This document shows, piece after piece, positions 6,385-15,595 of a stretch of 64,000 nucleotides of DNA. Location of the stretch: contig NZ_DS990130.1 in NCBI RefSeq assembly GCF_000187895.1, positions 248,001 through 312,000 on the forward strand, read 5' to 3'. Both the position numbers and the translations under genes were made by a program. The notes below the pieces were generated by a model. The model did not search any database and had not been told where the DNA came from. It saw only the letters and a list, made by a program, of their open reading frames with translations. Numbering within the stretch: position 1 is the stretch's first letter; each line of letters opens with the position of its first letter. Source of the stretch: Phocaeicola plebeius DSM 17135 (GTDB lineage Bacteria; Bacteroidota; Bacteroidia; Bacteroidales; Bacteroidaceae).

Positions 6385-9004
6385 CATGGAGCAGTTGCTC
6401 GCCCATGCCGATGGTGTATCCGTGTGATTCGAAGACTACACGGTTGAACGTATCGCCCAGGATAATCACCGGCAGGGTGGGTTTGCTGCCCAGTTTCATA
6501 TTTTCAGCAATCATTTTCAGAATGCTTCCGTCCTTGTCTATACCAAATACTACGTTCGACGGAAGATTGGGGAATTCCTTGCGGTCGAATTTCTTGTAAG
6601 CTGCTTCGTCTGTGAAGAGCAGTACGATCGTACGTCCCCATTTCTCAAATTCTGCTTTCTTTACTTCGATGTCTTTCAGGGCATGGTTGGTCGGTTCCTG
6701 ACCTACGCCCAATACGCCGACAATGTAATATCCTCTTCCGGTAGTGTTGAGTACGGATACTTGTTCATCGGTGTCCGGACGGGTGTAGAGTGCTTCTGAA
6801 TTGAAGCTGCCGATAACACGTACTTCTTCCGTATTGTTGCGCATGCAGAGAGGAGTTACCGTGGTCTTTCCTTTGTCGACAGTGAAGAATGAAACCTGGC
6901 TCAATACGCCTCCGTTGGCCATACGGCTACCCGTTACCATCATGTAATAACCGGTCGACATGCTGCTTCCGTTTTTCAGCAGAGAAGCCCAGCTGGCATC
7001 TTCCGGATGGTTCTGTAACTGGAATGTGCCGTTGTCATATTTCGACAGGGTGAAGTGTGTGTAGTATTTCGGATTGTCCAGTCGCGGAATAGGCTGGTAA
7101 GTAGCTTTCAATACACCTTCCGACAGACTTCCACCTTCTGAACTTTCAAAGTCCACCAATACCGGTTTTCCGTTGAGGCGGTAGCAGATGTTACCGTTTA
7201 CTTCATCCTTCCAGGCGGGGATACCTAAGCTGCGGGCAGCAGCTACAAAGAAAATGTCTCTTGACTGTGAGTCAGTCACACGGCTGCGCCATACGCCTTC
7301 GGGTGAAGTAATGGTGAATATCGTACTCAGGTCGTTGCGGATAGACAAGCTGTCCTTACACCATTTCACGAGTACTTGCGGGTCAGCTTTGATTTGTGCG
7401 GCTAGTTCGGCAGACAAGGCTTTCTGCAGGTAAGTGCGGTAAGGAGTCAGCATTTCAGTGGCAATGCGCGGTGCAAGCACTTCTTTCACGTCAGCTTTCG
7501 CATCGGTAGCATACAAATGGTCTTCCAGGATGCTGCAAGGTGTATCGCGCAGGTCTTTATCAGCCAGTGTGCTGAGCAATTCCAATGCACGGGCACCCTG
7601 TCCCTTTTCTGCTGCATTCGACAGGAACTGCATGATGTCCGCATGGTTTCCTCTGGATTTCAGAATGTATGTGCTTGTCTGGTTCACATCCAGTTTCAGT
7701 CCTTCTGCAAAAGCTTTGGCCTTTTCTTCGGTCGGGAAGCTGGCTACGTAGGCGTTGCGGATAGAATCTTCCTGAGCCATGCGAAGGGTGTTTTCCTTAC
7801 GCTGTGCATCGGTCACTTCCGGGAAGTTGGCCTTTTCAGCCGGCGGCACGATGTGCAAGGTATCGGTAAATACATCTCCCGGACGGTGAGAAAGTGTCAA
7901 TGTGACTTCTTTATCTTTTCCGAAAGATACTTTCTGCAAGCCGAAGTGGTCATTTGCCGAAGCGTAGACTACCATGTCGCCCAATCCGGCAGAAAGCGAA
8001 GCTTTTCCTTGTGCGTCGGTCGTTTTGTTGGCTACGGTGAAGAATTCAGCGTAATTGTAAATCTTAAACTCTACGTGAGCGCCTTCTACAGCTTTACCCT
8101 GAGCATCTACCACCGTAACAGTGACGGGTGCACTCTGTCCGTAGTTGTCGATGATGTTGATTTCCGTATAGTTGGCAGTGGTTTTCATCACTTCTTCCGG
8201 TCCGTCGTATGCACCGAATACTTTGGTGTGCATCAGCATTCCTCTGCTGGCAGGAGCGTTGAACCATCCCAGATTCAGTACCGGTTCCGGTTCGCAGGCA
8301 CCAAGGAAGTACCATTTGCCGTCCACCCAGGCTTCTACCCAGGCATGGTTGTCGTCTGTGTGTGCCCAGCGCGGAGTGTACACCTGACGGGCAGGGATAC
8401 CTACGGCACGGAGAGCGGCTACCAGGAAGGTAGATTCTTCACCGCAGCGTCCGTAAGCCGTCTTGACAGTAGCCATCGGGGCACTGGTACGGATGTCGGT
8501 CGGGGTATAGATTACTTTTTCATGACACCAGTGGTTTACTTCCAGCACGGCATCGTACATGGACAGTTTTTCCACACGCGGCATCAGTTCCTGACGGAAT
8601 ACTTCGCGTGCATTGTCTAGGTTTTCGTTGTTCACTCTGACAGGGAGTACAAAGTGGCGGAATATCATGTCAGGAATTCCGGCTCCCCATGAAGTCTCTT
8701 TGCGGTTCTGAAGTGCCAGGCGTACATTTTTCAGGTAAAATTCTCCGGAATAGTCGGAAATATCGCCTGGAGTCATGTAGGCATACAGGAACATCATGGC
8801 TTCCCGTTCCTCCAGTGACATGTCTTCATTGAAAATGTCAAAAAGATTTCCCCGATTGAGAATCTCTTTCTTTTGTCCGAAATCAGCTTCCACCTTGTTG
8901 CGGTAATCGGCTTCTTTTAGAAAATGGTTGGGAGAAGTCGAGGTGCACGACGGGAAGAGGCAACTGAGCCAGAATGCAAATGCGGGTATAAGTAGTTTTT
9001 TCAT
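6368..9004 (-). CDS. Large transglutaminase-like lipoprotein with a second degenerate domain and thioredoxin-like tail
   Basis: An 878-residue lipoprotein; the lipobox LFPSC puts the lipid anchor at Cys20. Residues about 140-240 form a transglutaminase-like cysteine domain, with Cys187 in YGRCGEES and His220 in DDNHAWVEAW. The usual third Asp is not obvious: the corresponding stretch reads FLGACEPE. Residues about 290-385 look like a carboxypeptidase-regulatory or Ig-like beta domain (VTVVDAQGKAVEGAHVEF). Residues about 570-630 resemble a second transglutaminase-like domain in which the Cys is replaced (TDSQSRDIFFVAAARSLGIP). The last about 110 residues look thioredoxin-like. It probably acts at the cell surface or in the periplasm on proteins or peptides; substrate unknown. 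Confidence 0.8.
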   Translation of the reverse strand: MKKLLIPAFAFWLSCLFPSCTSTSPNHFLKEADYRNKVEADFGQKKEILNRGNLFDIFNEDMSLEEREAMMFLYAYMTPGDISDYSGEFYLKNVRLALQNRKETSWGAGIPDMIFRHFVLPVRVNNENLDNAREVFRQELMPRVEKLSMYDAVLEVNHWCHEKVIYTPTDIRTSAPMATVKTAYGRCGEESTFLVAALRAVGIPARQVYTPRWAHTDDNHAWVEAWVDGKWYFLGACEPEPVLNLGWFNAPASRGMLMHTKVFGAYDGPEEVMKTTANYTEINIIDNYGQSAPVTVTVVDAQGKAVEGAHVEFKIYNYAEFFTVANKTTDAQGKASLSAGLGDMVVYASANDHFGLQKVSFGKDKEVTLTLSHRPGDVFTDTLHIVPPAEKANFPEVTDAQRKENTLRMAQEDSIRNAYVASFPTEEKAKAFAEGLKLDVNQTSTYILKSRGNHADIMQFLSNAAEKGQGARALELLSTLADKDLRDTPCSILEDHLYATDAKADVKEVLAPRIATEMLTPYRTYLQKALSAELAAQIKADPQVLVKWCKDSLSIRNDLSTIFTITSPEGVWRSRVTDSQSRDIFFVAAARSLGIPAWKDEVNGNICYRLNGKPVLVDFESSEGGSLSEGVLKATYQPIPRLDNPKYYTHFTLSKYDNGTFQLQNHPEDASWASLLKNGSSMSTGYYMMVTGSRMANGGVLSQVSFFTVDKGKTTVTPLCMRNNTEEVRVIGSFNSEALYTRPDTDEQVSVLNTTGRGYYIVGVLGVGQEPTNHALKDIEVKKAEFEKWGRTIVLLFTDEAAYKKFDRKEFPNLPSNVVFGIDKDGSILKMIAENMKLGSKPTLPVIILGDTFNRVVFESHGYTIGMGEQLLHVIHGL

Positions 9005-9035
9005 GTAGGTAATAAAGATTTGGTAAAAACAGAAA

Positions 9036-9100
9036 TAAAAAAGACACGGAAACGAGAAGTTCTTCCTTGAGGATGGACTTCTACGTTTCTGTGTCTTTTG
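9036..9100 (-). terminator. Terminator of the nagB/deacetylase operon
   Basis: A long imperfect inverted repeat: aaaagacacggaaacg on the left pairs with cgtttctgtgtctttt on the right, extended inward by agaag/cttct. Read on the minus strand it ends in a T run, directly after the stop of the 9120-11105 gene. Confidence 0.8.
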
Positions 9101-9119
9101 CTTAAAATGTAATATGCAC

Positions 9120-11105
9120 TTAGATAGGTTTATATTCTACAAATGCTTCCATAGCTTCATAGCAAGCCAGGCCTAACTGGTCGTAAAGTGAAGCGGTTCC
9201 ACGGTTGCGGTCTTCACTTCTTTGCCAGAACAGACGTTCGTCATTGCCCAGGAACGGTGCGCTTTCCATCTGAGACTGATGTTTCAGGATAGAATTACGT
9301 TTTGCACGAAGTTCTTCCGGACTCAGGGGTACGGCCATTTCGATGTTTTCGATTTCCCATTCAGCCCATGCACCACGATACATCCAGATGCGGCAGTCGT
9401 TCAGCCATTCTGCACCGGCATTCTTCTCTTCATCAATAGCGGCAAAGACAGCGTCCGTACATACGCGGTGGGTACCGTGCGGGTCGGCCAAGTCACCAGC
9501 TACGTAAATCTGATGAGGTTTTACTTCGCGGAGCAGGTTCAGAACGATTTCTACATCGGCTTCGCTGATAGGATTCTTTTCAATCTTTCCGGTCTCATAG
9601 AACGGAAGGTCAAGGAAGTGGCAACGGCTGAGCGGAATATGGTTGAACGTACAAGCGGTACGAGCTTCACCACGGCGAATCAGACCTTTGATGGTCAGAA
9701 TATCGCGTGTATCCATGTCGCCTTCTTTCTTAGTAGAGAAGAACTGCTTGATTTCAGCGTATTTGTCGCAGATTACTTTATCTTCACTGTTTTCGAACAG
9801 CTGGTTAAAGCCATTGATGAAATGCATGAAGCGTACTACTTCTTCATCGCCTACGGCAATGTTTCCAGAAGTTTCGTAAGCTACGTGTACTTCATGTCCC
9901 TGCTGTACGAGACGGCGCAGTGTACCTCCCATGGAGATTACATCGTCATCCGGATGTGGAGAGAATACGACTACACGTTTCGGGAACGGTTTGGCACGTT
10001 CCGGACGGTATGTATCGTCAGCATTCGGTTTTCCGCCCGGCCATCCGGTAATGGTGTGCTGAAGGTCATTGAATACCTTGATGTTGGCATTGTAAGCAGA
10101 ACCGTAAAGAGCCAGCAGTTCACTTAAGCCATTTTCGTTGTAATCCTTGTTGGTCAGTTTCAGGATAGGTTTGTTCAAAGTAGTACATAACCATACGATA
10201 GCACTTCTCACCAGTTTGTCGTTCCATTCACAGCTGGTTACTAGCCATGGACGCTGGATACGGGTCAGATGGGCTGCTCCTGCCAGGTCTACACAAACGG
10301 TAGTATTTGTATGAAGTTGCAGGTAAGATGCAGGTAATGTGTCACTTACTTTATCTTCTACCGCGCTTCGGATAATGTCTGCTTTGTCTTCTCCCCAAGC
10401 CAGCATGTAAATCTTTCTTGCTCCCATAATGGTGTTGATACCCATGGTGATGGAGCAGGGAGGAAGATTGTCTACACCGATATTACGTGCGGCTTCAGAA
10501 CGGGAAGTGGCATCAACCAAAATCAGACGGGTGGTAGAGCTGGCATGTGAGCCTGGCTCATTCATACCGATGTTTCCTTCACGGCCGATACCCATAATGA
10601 CCATATCAAGACCTCCAAAAGTCTGTATGCGCTGTTCGTACAAGCGGCAGTGTTCAATGATAGCTTCCTGTGGAATGCTACCATCCATCGTAAAGATGTT
10701 TTGGTGGTCAATGTCTATCTGTGAAAGGAAAAGTTTGTTTAAATGGTTGAAGCTGCTTCCTGCCCCTTCAACCAATGGATAATATTCATATAGATTGAAG
10801 AAGACTACATTACGGAAGCTTACTCCTTCGTCTTTATGTTTACGGATGAGTTCTGTGAACAGTGGACGGAGGGAAGCTCCTGTACCTATGGCGATTGTAC
10901 AGAATTTTCCTTCATGTTGTCTGTCCTGTATTTTAGCTACGATTTCATTGGCAATTTGTTCTACACCTTCTTCAATTGTTTCAAAGATATTGGTAGGGAT
11001 TTTTTCCAATCGTGTAAGGACAGAACGTTCTACGGCGTTTCCCGGACGATAGTAGCGTGGGGAAACGCGGTTCAGTGAAATTTGAGAGCTAAGATTGGTT
11101 CTCAT
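9120..11105 (-). CDS. Degenerate NagB-like domain fused to a PIG-L/LmbE deacetylase
   Basis: A 661-residue two-domain protein. Residues about 30-320 align with glucosamine-6-phosphate deaminase, but key positions differ. The NagB motif FNMDEY reads FNLYEY (general base Asp to Tyr106), and DGHIAFNEP reads EGNIGMNEP (Asp to Glu176, His to Asn178), while Glu183 is kept. The deaminase half is thus probably inactive or altered. Residues about 376-640 are a PIG-L/LmbE zinc deacetylase with intact metal motifs: PHPDDD (His384, Asp386, Asp387) and DPHGTHR (His546). It sits 11 bases downstream of true nagB in the same direction. I infer an N-acetylamino-sugar deacetylase with a sugar-phosphate-binding regulatory half. 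Confidence 0.88.
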   Translation of the reverse strand: MRTNLSSQISLNRVSPRYYRPGNAVERSVLTRLEKIPTNIFETIEEGVEQIANEIVAKIQDRQHEGKFCTIAIGTGASLRPLFTELIRKHKDEGVSFRNVVFFNLYEYYPLVEGAGSSFNHLNKLFLSQIDIDHQNIFTMDGSIPQEAIIEHCRLYEQRIQTFGGLDMVIMGIGREGNIGMNEPGSHASSTTRLILVDATSRSEAARNIGVDNLPPCSITMGINTIMGARKIYMLAWGEDKADIIRSAVEDKVSDTLPASYLQLHTNTTVCVDLAGAAHLTRIQRPWLVTSCEWNDKLVRSAIVWLCTTLNKPILKLTNKDYNENGLSELLALYGSAYNANIKVFNDLQHTITGWPGGKPNADDTYRPERAKPFPKRVVVFSPHPDDDVISMGGTLRRLVQQGHEVHVAYETSGNIAVGDEEVVRFMHFINGFNQLFENSEDKVICDKYAEIKQFFSTKKEGDMDTRDILTIKGLIRRGEARTACTFNHIPLSRCHFLDLPFYETGKIEKNPISEADVEIVLNLLREVKPHQIYVAGDLADPHGTHRVCTDAVFAAIDEEKNAGAEWLNDCRIWMYRGAWAEWEIENIEMAVPLSPEELRAKRNSILKHQSQMESAPFLGNDERLFWQRSEDRNRGTASLYDQLGLACYEAMEAFVEYKPI

Positions 11106-11116
11106 GATTCAATGAA

Positions 11117-11908
11117 TTAAAGGTTGTTCTTTTCAATATCCTTGAAGTATTTGTAGGTGCCGACTTTCAATTCATCGGTAGCAGCTTCGTCACATACGAT
11201 GATACCGTGCTGGTGCATCTGCAATGCGCTGATGGTCCACATCTGTGTGATGCCGCCTTCTACTGCGTGCTGTAGAGCACGTGCTTTGTTATGACCGTTA
11301 CAGATAATCAGCACTTCTTTTGCAGAAAGTACAGTTCCGACTCCTACAGTCAAGGCAGTCTTAGGCACTTTATTTACGTCATTGTCAAAGAAACGTGAGT
11401 TAGCGATGATGGTATCTGTAGTCAGTGTTTTCACACGTGTGCGTGAAGTCAGTGAAGATCCCGGTTCGTTGAAAGCAATATGACCGTCAGGACCGATACC
11501 TCCTAAGAACAGGTCAATGCCGCCGAACTTTTCAATTTCTTTTTCATAGTTGGCGCATTCAGCTTCCAGATCGGCTGCATTACCGTTCAGGATGTGAATG
11601 TTTTCCTTGCAGATGTCAATATGGTTGAAGAAATTGTTGAACATAAATGAATGGTAGCTTTCAGGATGAGATTCCGGCAAACCTACGTATTCGTCCATAT
11701 TGAAAGTCACTACATTCTTGAATGATACCACTCCCTTTTTGTTTAATTCAATCAGGGCTTTATACATACCCAGAGGAGATGAACCTGTGGGAAGTCCTAA
11801 TACAAACGGTTTTTCTTTGGTTGGATTAGCTGCGTTGATTTTTTTTGCAACATAGTTTGCTGCCCAGTTGGACAGAGAACTGTAATCGGGTTCAATGATT
11901 AATCTCAT
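11117..11908 (-). CDS. nagB: Glucosamine-6-phosphate deaminase
   Basis: A 263-residue cytoplasmic enzyme converting glucosamine-6-phosphate to fructose-6-phosphate and ammonia. Catalytic motifs are intact: [10 protein letters not shown] with the general-base Asp, and [14 protein letters not shown] with Asp, His and Glu. The C-terminal allosteric-type region ([15 protein letters not shown]) is also recognisable. It is the first gene of a two-gene operon with the NagB/PIG-L fusion downstream, and is divergent from a ROK regulator across 182 bases. The promoter in that gap matches consensus at both boxes. Length and motifs are ordinary for the family. Confidence 0.97.
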   Translation of the reverse strand: MRLIIEPDYSSLSNWAANYVAKKINAANPTKEKPFVLGLPTGSSPLGMYKALIELNKKGVVSFKNVVTFNMDEYVGLPESHPESYHSFMFNNFFNHIDICKENIHILNGNAADLEAECANYEKEIEKFGGIDLFLGGIGPDGHIAFNEPGSSLTSRTRVKTLTTDTIIANSRFFDNDVNKVPKTALTVGVGTVLSAKEVLIICNGHNKARALQHAVEGGITQMWTISALQMHQHGIIVCDEAATDELKVGTYKYFKDIEKNNL

Positions 11909-11979
11909 GGTGGTTAGAATTTTGAATATTGAAATTAAATTAACTTGTTCCTTAATTGATAAGAAATTCTTACTCTATG

Positions 11980-12011
11980 CAAATATATCAAAGCTTATTC
12001 AGAAAGGCAAA
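11980..12011 (-). promoter_or_regulatory. nagB promoter
   Basis: On the minus strand TTTG (12008-12011) and TATATTTG (11980-11987) are separated by exactly 20 bases, a perfect Bacteroides -33/-7 pair. The -7 box lies 71 bases before the nagB ATG, leaving a leader of about 65 bases. The divergent ROK gene lies on the other side, so the regulator may act here. Confidence 0.75.
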
Positions 12012-12055
12012 TAAAAAAATAGATTTTTTATGTATGAGTTTTTAAAGAAAAATTC

Positions 12056-12063
12056 TACATTTG
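12056..12063 (+). promoter_or_regulatory. Putative -7 box of the ROK regulator gene
   Basis: TACATTTG fits TAnnTTTG and ends 27 bases before the ATG at 12091. No good -33 element is visible, so this is tentative. Confidence 0.4.
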
Positions 12064-12090
12064 TAAATGTTTCTATAAAAAATAACAAAT

Positions 12091-13296
12091 ATGGGTCAGA
12101 CTCTATTGACGAATATACAGAAAGGCGTTAAAAGTGCATTGGTGAAGCAACGTATCATTACGCACTTGATTTATGCGGGTAGCACTACAATTACAGATTT
12201 GTCCAAGTCGATGGGACTAAGTGTTCCTACCGTGACAAAATTTGTAGATGAAATGTGCAAGGAAGGATATGTGAATGATTGTGGAAAACTGGAAACCAGT
12301 GGAGGACGCCATCCAAGTTTGTATGGCTTGAATGCGGATTCTGCCTATTTTATAGGAGTCGCTCTGGCTGTACAGTCATTAAGTCTGGGGGCTATCAACT
12401 TTAAGGGAGAAGTACTTCAGACCAAAATGGAAATACCATTTAAGCTGGAAAATACACCGGAATGTTTGGAGCGTATCTGTCAGGAGATAGAAACGTTTAT
12501 CGATGAGCTTCCGTGTGATAAATCAAAGATTTTGAATATCTGTATTGGTATGACCGGAAGAGTAAATCCGGAAACAGGTTGCAGCTACACGCATCTGACT
12601 TATGGTGACAAACCTTTGGCTGAGATGTTCACAGAAAGAATGGGTATTAATGTATGTATTGATAACGATAGCCGTGCAATGGCTTACGGAGAATACATCA
12701 TGCGTTCAGAAAAATGTCCGAAAAACCTGATTTATGTGAATGTAAACTGGGGGCTGGGGCTTGCTATCATTATAGATGGTAAGTTGTATTCTGGTATGTC
12801 TGGCTTTGCCGGAGAATTTGGTCATAATTACGGATATGACAATCAGCAGATTTGTTATTGCGGTAAAAAAGGATGTATTGAAACGGAAGTGTCTTGCTCT
12901 GCTTTGTATCGTAAGTTTATTGCGCGTCTGCGTCAGGGAGAGAACTCTGTATTGTTGAAAGAAAAGACAATCGATGAGATTACATTGGCTGATATTATTT
13001 CTGCTGTTCGTCGTGAAGATGTGCTGGCGATTGAATTGGTGGAAGAAATCGGTGCAAAGCTGGGACGCCATATTGGTGACCTGATTAATGTCTTCAATCC
13101 GGAACAGGTAATTATTGGAGGAGAATTCTCGAAGGTGGGAGAGTATTTGTTGCCACCGGTTATTTCTGCAGTTCGTAAGTATACGTTGAATTTGATGTAT
13201 AAAGACTCAGATATTGTGTTGTCTGAACTGAAAGAAAAGGCAAATGTTATAGGCTCTTCTCTACTGTCAAGAAGCAAGCTGTTTGCTTTGGAATAA
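12091..13296 (+). CDS. ROK family transcriptional regulator (NagC/Mlc type)
   Basis: A 401-residue protein with an N-terminal winged helix-turn-helix (about residues 20-70, including TITDLSKSMGLSVPTVTKFV) and a ROK sugar-kinase-like domain (about 85-395). The ROK zinc motif is present as CYCGKKGCIETEVS, and the sugar-binding region reads GFAGEFGHNYG, with the Glu and His expected in this fold. Divergent placement opposite nagB points to control of the amino-sugar operon, probably by an amino-sugar phosphate or N-acetyl amino sugar. It could regulate other sites as well. Confidence 0.92.
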   Translation: MGQTLLTNIQKGVKSALVKQRIITHLIYAGSTTITDLSKSMGLSVPTVTKFVDEMCKEGYVNDCGKLETSGGRHPSLYGLNADSAYFIGVALAVQSLSLGAINFKGEVLQTKMEIPFKLENTPECLERICQEIETFIDELPCDKSKILNICIGMTGRVNPETGCSYTHLTYGDKPLAEMFTERMGINVCIDNDSRAMAYGEYIMRSEKCPKNLIYVNVNWGLGLAIIIDGKLYSGMSGFAGEFGHNYGYDNQQICYCGKKGCIETEVSCSALYRKFIARLRQGENSVLLKEKTIDEITLADIISAVRREDVLAIELVEEIGAKLGRHIGDLINVFNPEQVIIGGEFSKVGEYLLPPVISAVRKYTLNLMYKDSDIVLSELKEKANVIGSSLLSRSKLFALE

Positions 13297-13312
13297 GTAA
13301 TTTATTTGGCAT

Positions 13313-13364
13313 AAAAAATCCACGGGAAACTGAAATGTTAGTTTTAGTTTTCCGTGGATTTTTC
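13313..13364. terminator. Bidirectional terminator between the ROK gene and the HAD gene
   Basis: Arms aaaaatccacgggaaact and agttttccgtggattttt are almost fully complementary, with an A run on the left and a T run on the right. It therefore serves the convergent genes ending at 13296 (+) and 13366 (-). Confidence 0.88.
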
Positions 13365-13365
13365 T

Positions 13366-14106
13366 TTATAGAGATACTTCTTGTAAACTTTGGCGGCAAG
13401 TTTCCCAATTCTCATTAAACGCAGACATGGACGGAAACAAGATGTTGGCACCTTCTTGCAGAAGTACGTTGTCTGGAAGCGGACCGGTGTTCAATGCGAT
13501 GGTGAAGATTCCGGCAGCTACTCCCGCTCTGACTCCTAACGGCGCATTCTCAATGACTACTGCTTCGTTGGCTTGTATGCCGGCTTTCTGCAAAGCCATC
13601 AGGTAAGGTTCGGGATTGGGTTTTCCGTATTTTACATCGAAAGCAGTCACCATCAGTTCCCGCTGGAAAATGCCTGGGAAATAATGGTTCAGTTTATCTA
13701 ATAAGGAAAGTTGTCCGGAACCGGTAACCACCATTGGAGTCAGTCCGGCTTCTTTTATTTTCTTCAGCACCTCGAAAGCACCGGGCATAGGGTCGGCTTT
13801 GGGCAACTGATTGAATATATCACTCTTTGTCTGATAGATTTGTTTGATTTCTTTTTCATCGGCCTCATAGCCTCTTTCTCTTTGGCTGACGATGTTGATG
13901 GTTGCCGCACCGGTACGTCCTTCGTGGAGGTAGGCTTCCTCTTTGCTAAGGCTCATTCCGTATTGCTTCATTGCCTCATGCCAGGCGGTGGCATGGTTCT
14001 TCATGGAGTCGAACAATACTCCGTCCATATCGAACAATACGGCCTTTAAATTAATGCGTGTATAATGATGGGTGGTAAGATATTGGTTGATTTCTTGTTG
14101 GAACAT
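13366..14106 (-). CDS. HAD-superfamily phosphatase / beta-phosphoglucomutase-like protein
   Basis: A protein of about 246 residues using the ATG at 14106 (MFQQEINQ...). The longer frame to 14199 would run through a large hairpin and is not preferred. HAD motif I is LFDMDGVLFDS, motif II is VVTGSG, and the motif III region is KYGKPNPEPYLMAL followed by VIENAPLGVRAG. The cap type resembles beta-phosphoglucomutase and sugar-phosphate phosphatases. It lies downstream of pgi on the same strand, so a role in hexose-phosphate metabolism is plausible. The exact substrate cannot be read from sequence. Confidence 0.85.
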   Translation of the reverse strand: MFQQEINQYLTTHHYTRINLKAVLFDMDGVLFDSMKNHATAWHEAMKQYGMSLSKEEAYLHEGRTGAATINIVSQRERGYEADEKEIKQIYQTKSDIFNQLPKADPMPGAFEVLKKIKEAGLTPMVVTGSGQLSLLDKLNHYFPGIFQRELMVTAFDVKYGKPNPEPYLMALQKAGIQANEAVVIENAPLGVRAGVAAGIFTIALNTGPLPDNVLLQEGANILFPSMSAFNENWETCRQSLQEVSL

Positions 14107-14127
14107 GATGATATGGTTTATAATATT

Positions 14128-14195
14128 CAGGCACGCATTACATGAATGCACTTTCCTTGTAGAAGAAAGAGTGCTTTTCATGTAATTCGTGCCTG
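14128..14195. repeat. Long imperfect hairpin between pgi and the HAD gene
   Basis: The left arm begins caggcacgcattacatgaa and the right arm ends ttcatgtaattcgtgcctg; the arms run about 28-30 bases with few mismatches around a short loop near cttgtaga. No T run follows on either strand, so it is not a typical intrinsic terminator. It may be an RNA-processing or attenuation element, or a remnant of a small mobile palindrome. Confidence 0.75.
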
Positions 14196-14230
14196 TCAAT
14201 CAAAAAACGGAGTGATAAACTCTCGTTTAT

Positions 14231-15580
14231 TTATTTTTTCAGACGAGCCTGGATTGCTTCAGATTCTTTTTCGTATCCCGGCTTGTTCAGAAGAGCAAAC
14301 ATGTTTTTCTTGTAAGCTTCTACACCCGGCTGGTTGAACGGATTTACTTCGAGCAGGTATCCGCTGATTCCGCAAGCCTTTTCGAAGAAATAGATAAGCT
14401 GTCCCAGGTAGTATTCGTTCAGTGAAGGAACGCTTACACGCAGGTTAGGAACTCCACCGTCTACGTGTGCAAGCTGTGTACCGAGTTCGGCCATCTTGTT
14501 TACTTCATCGATGCGTTTGCCTGCCAGGAAGTTCAGACCATCCAGATTTTCTTCATCGCTCGGGAAGTGAAGTTCATGGCTTGGAGTTTCTACAGAAACT
14601 ACTGTTTCGAAGATGCTGCGTTCACCCTGCTGAATCCACTGTCCCATAGAGTGCAGGTCAGTAGAGAAGTCTACAGAGCTCGGATAGATACCTTTCAGGT
14701 CTTTACCTTCGGATTCACCATACAGCTGTTTCCACCATTCCATGAAGTAGTGAAGTTTCGGCTGGAAGTTTACTAAGATTTCAATTTTCTTTCCGCTCTG
14801 ATACAGTTCGTTACGAGTAGCAGCATACAAAGCAGCCGGGTTTTCGTACATGTTTTCGTTGGCACAAACTTTTTCCATTTCGCAAGCACCGGCAACCAGC
14901 TTGTCAATGTCGATTCCAGCTACTGCAATAGGAAGCAAGCCTACCGGAGTCAATACAGAGAAACGTCCGCCTACATTGTCAGGAATAATAAATGATTTGT
15001 AACCTTCCTTGTCGGCTGTTGTACGGGCTGCACCTTTCTTTGCATCTGTAACAGCTACGATAACCTTGCGAGCCATTTCTTTACCTCTTTGGTCTTCGCA
15101 CTGCTTTTTCAGCAAACGGAAAGCAAGAGCAGTTTCTGTAGTTGTTCCAGATTTAGATATGTTGATTACACCAAATTTTTTGTCTTTCAGGAATTCAGTC
15201 AGTTCGAACAAGTAGTCTTCGCTGATGTTGTGTCCGGCAAAAATAATAGTAGGCTGTCCGGCTTTTTTCTCCTGCAACCAAGCAAAGCTGTTTGACATCG
15301 CTTCAATGACCGCACGTGCGCCCAGGTAACTTCCTCCGATACCAGCTACGATTACTACGTCGCAGTTTTCGCGAAGTGTCTGTGCAGTAGCTTTCAGGTC
15401 ATTCAAGTGTTCCTTTGTGATGGAAGAAGGTAAATGCAACCAACCCAAGAAGTCGTTTCCTAAGCCTGTGCCTTTTTCCAGCGTTTCCATACAAGCTTTT
15501 ACCTTTGGTTCATAAGAAGCCAATTTTTCCTTAGATATAAAATCTAAAGTCTTTTCAATGTTCAGTTTAATGTTTTCCAT
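14231..15580 (-). CDS. pgi: Glucose-6-phosphate isomerase
   Basis: A 449-residue glycolytic enzyme interconverting glucose-6-phosphate and fructose-6-phosphate in the cytoplasm. Recognisable features are [17 protein letters not shown], the phosphate-binding [33 protein letters not shown], and the C-terminal catalytic stretch ending [19 protein letters not shown]. The length matches the shorter bacterial Pgi type. gpsA lies 15 bases upstream on the same strand, so gpsA and pgi are likely co-transcribed, with the HAD gene distal beyond a large hairpin. Confidence 0.97.
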   Translation of the reverse strand: MENIKLNIEKTLDFISKEKLASYEPKVKACMETLEKGTGLGNDFLGWLHLPSSITKEHLNDLKATAQTLRENCDVVIVAGIGGSYLGARAVIEAMSNSFAWLQEKKAGQPTIIFAGHNISEDYLFELTEFLKDKKFGVINISKSGTTTETALAFRLLKKQCEDQRGKEMARKVIVAVTDAKKGAARTTADKEGYKSFIIPDNVGGRFSVLTPVGLLPIAVAGIDIDKLVAGACEMEKVCANENMYENPAALYAATRNELYQSGKKIEILVNFQPKLHYFMEWWKQLYGESEGKDLKGIYPSSVDFSTDLHSMGQWIQQGERSIFETVVSVETPSHELHFPSDEENLDGLNFLAGKRIDEVNKMAELGTQLAHVDGGVPNLRVSVPSLNEYYLGQLIYFFEKACGISGYLLEVNPFNQPGVEAYKKNMFALLNKPGYEKESEAIQARLKK

Positions 15581-15595
15581 AACTGTTTTCTGATT

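Noticed and set aside
7517-8620. 367-codon plus-strand frame inside the transglutaminase-like gene
   Set aside because: It is antisense to a gene with clear domains, has no motif of its own and has a Cys- and Phe-rich composition typical of a reverse-frame shadow.
9222-10127. 301-codon plus-strand frame opposite the NagB/PIG-L fusion
   Set aside because: Antisense shadow of a well-supported gene; no recognisable domain.
14107-14199. N-terminal extension of the HAD protein
   Set aside because: The extension is encoded by the large hairpin at 14128-14195 and adds no family sequence; the ATG at 14106 gives a normal length.
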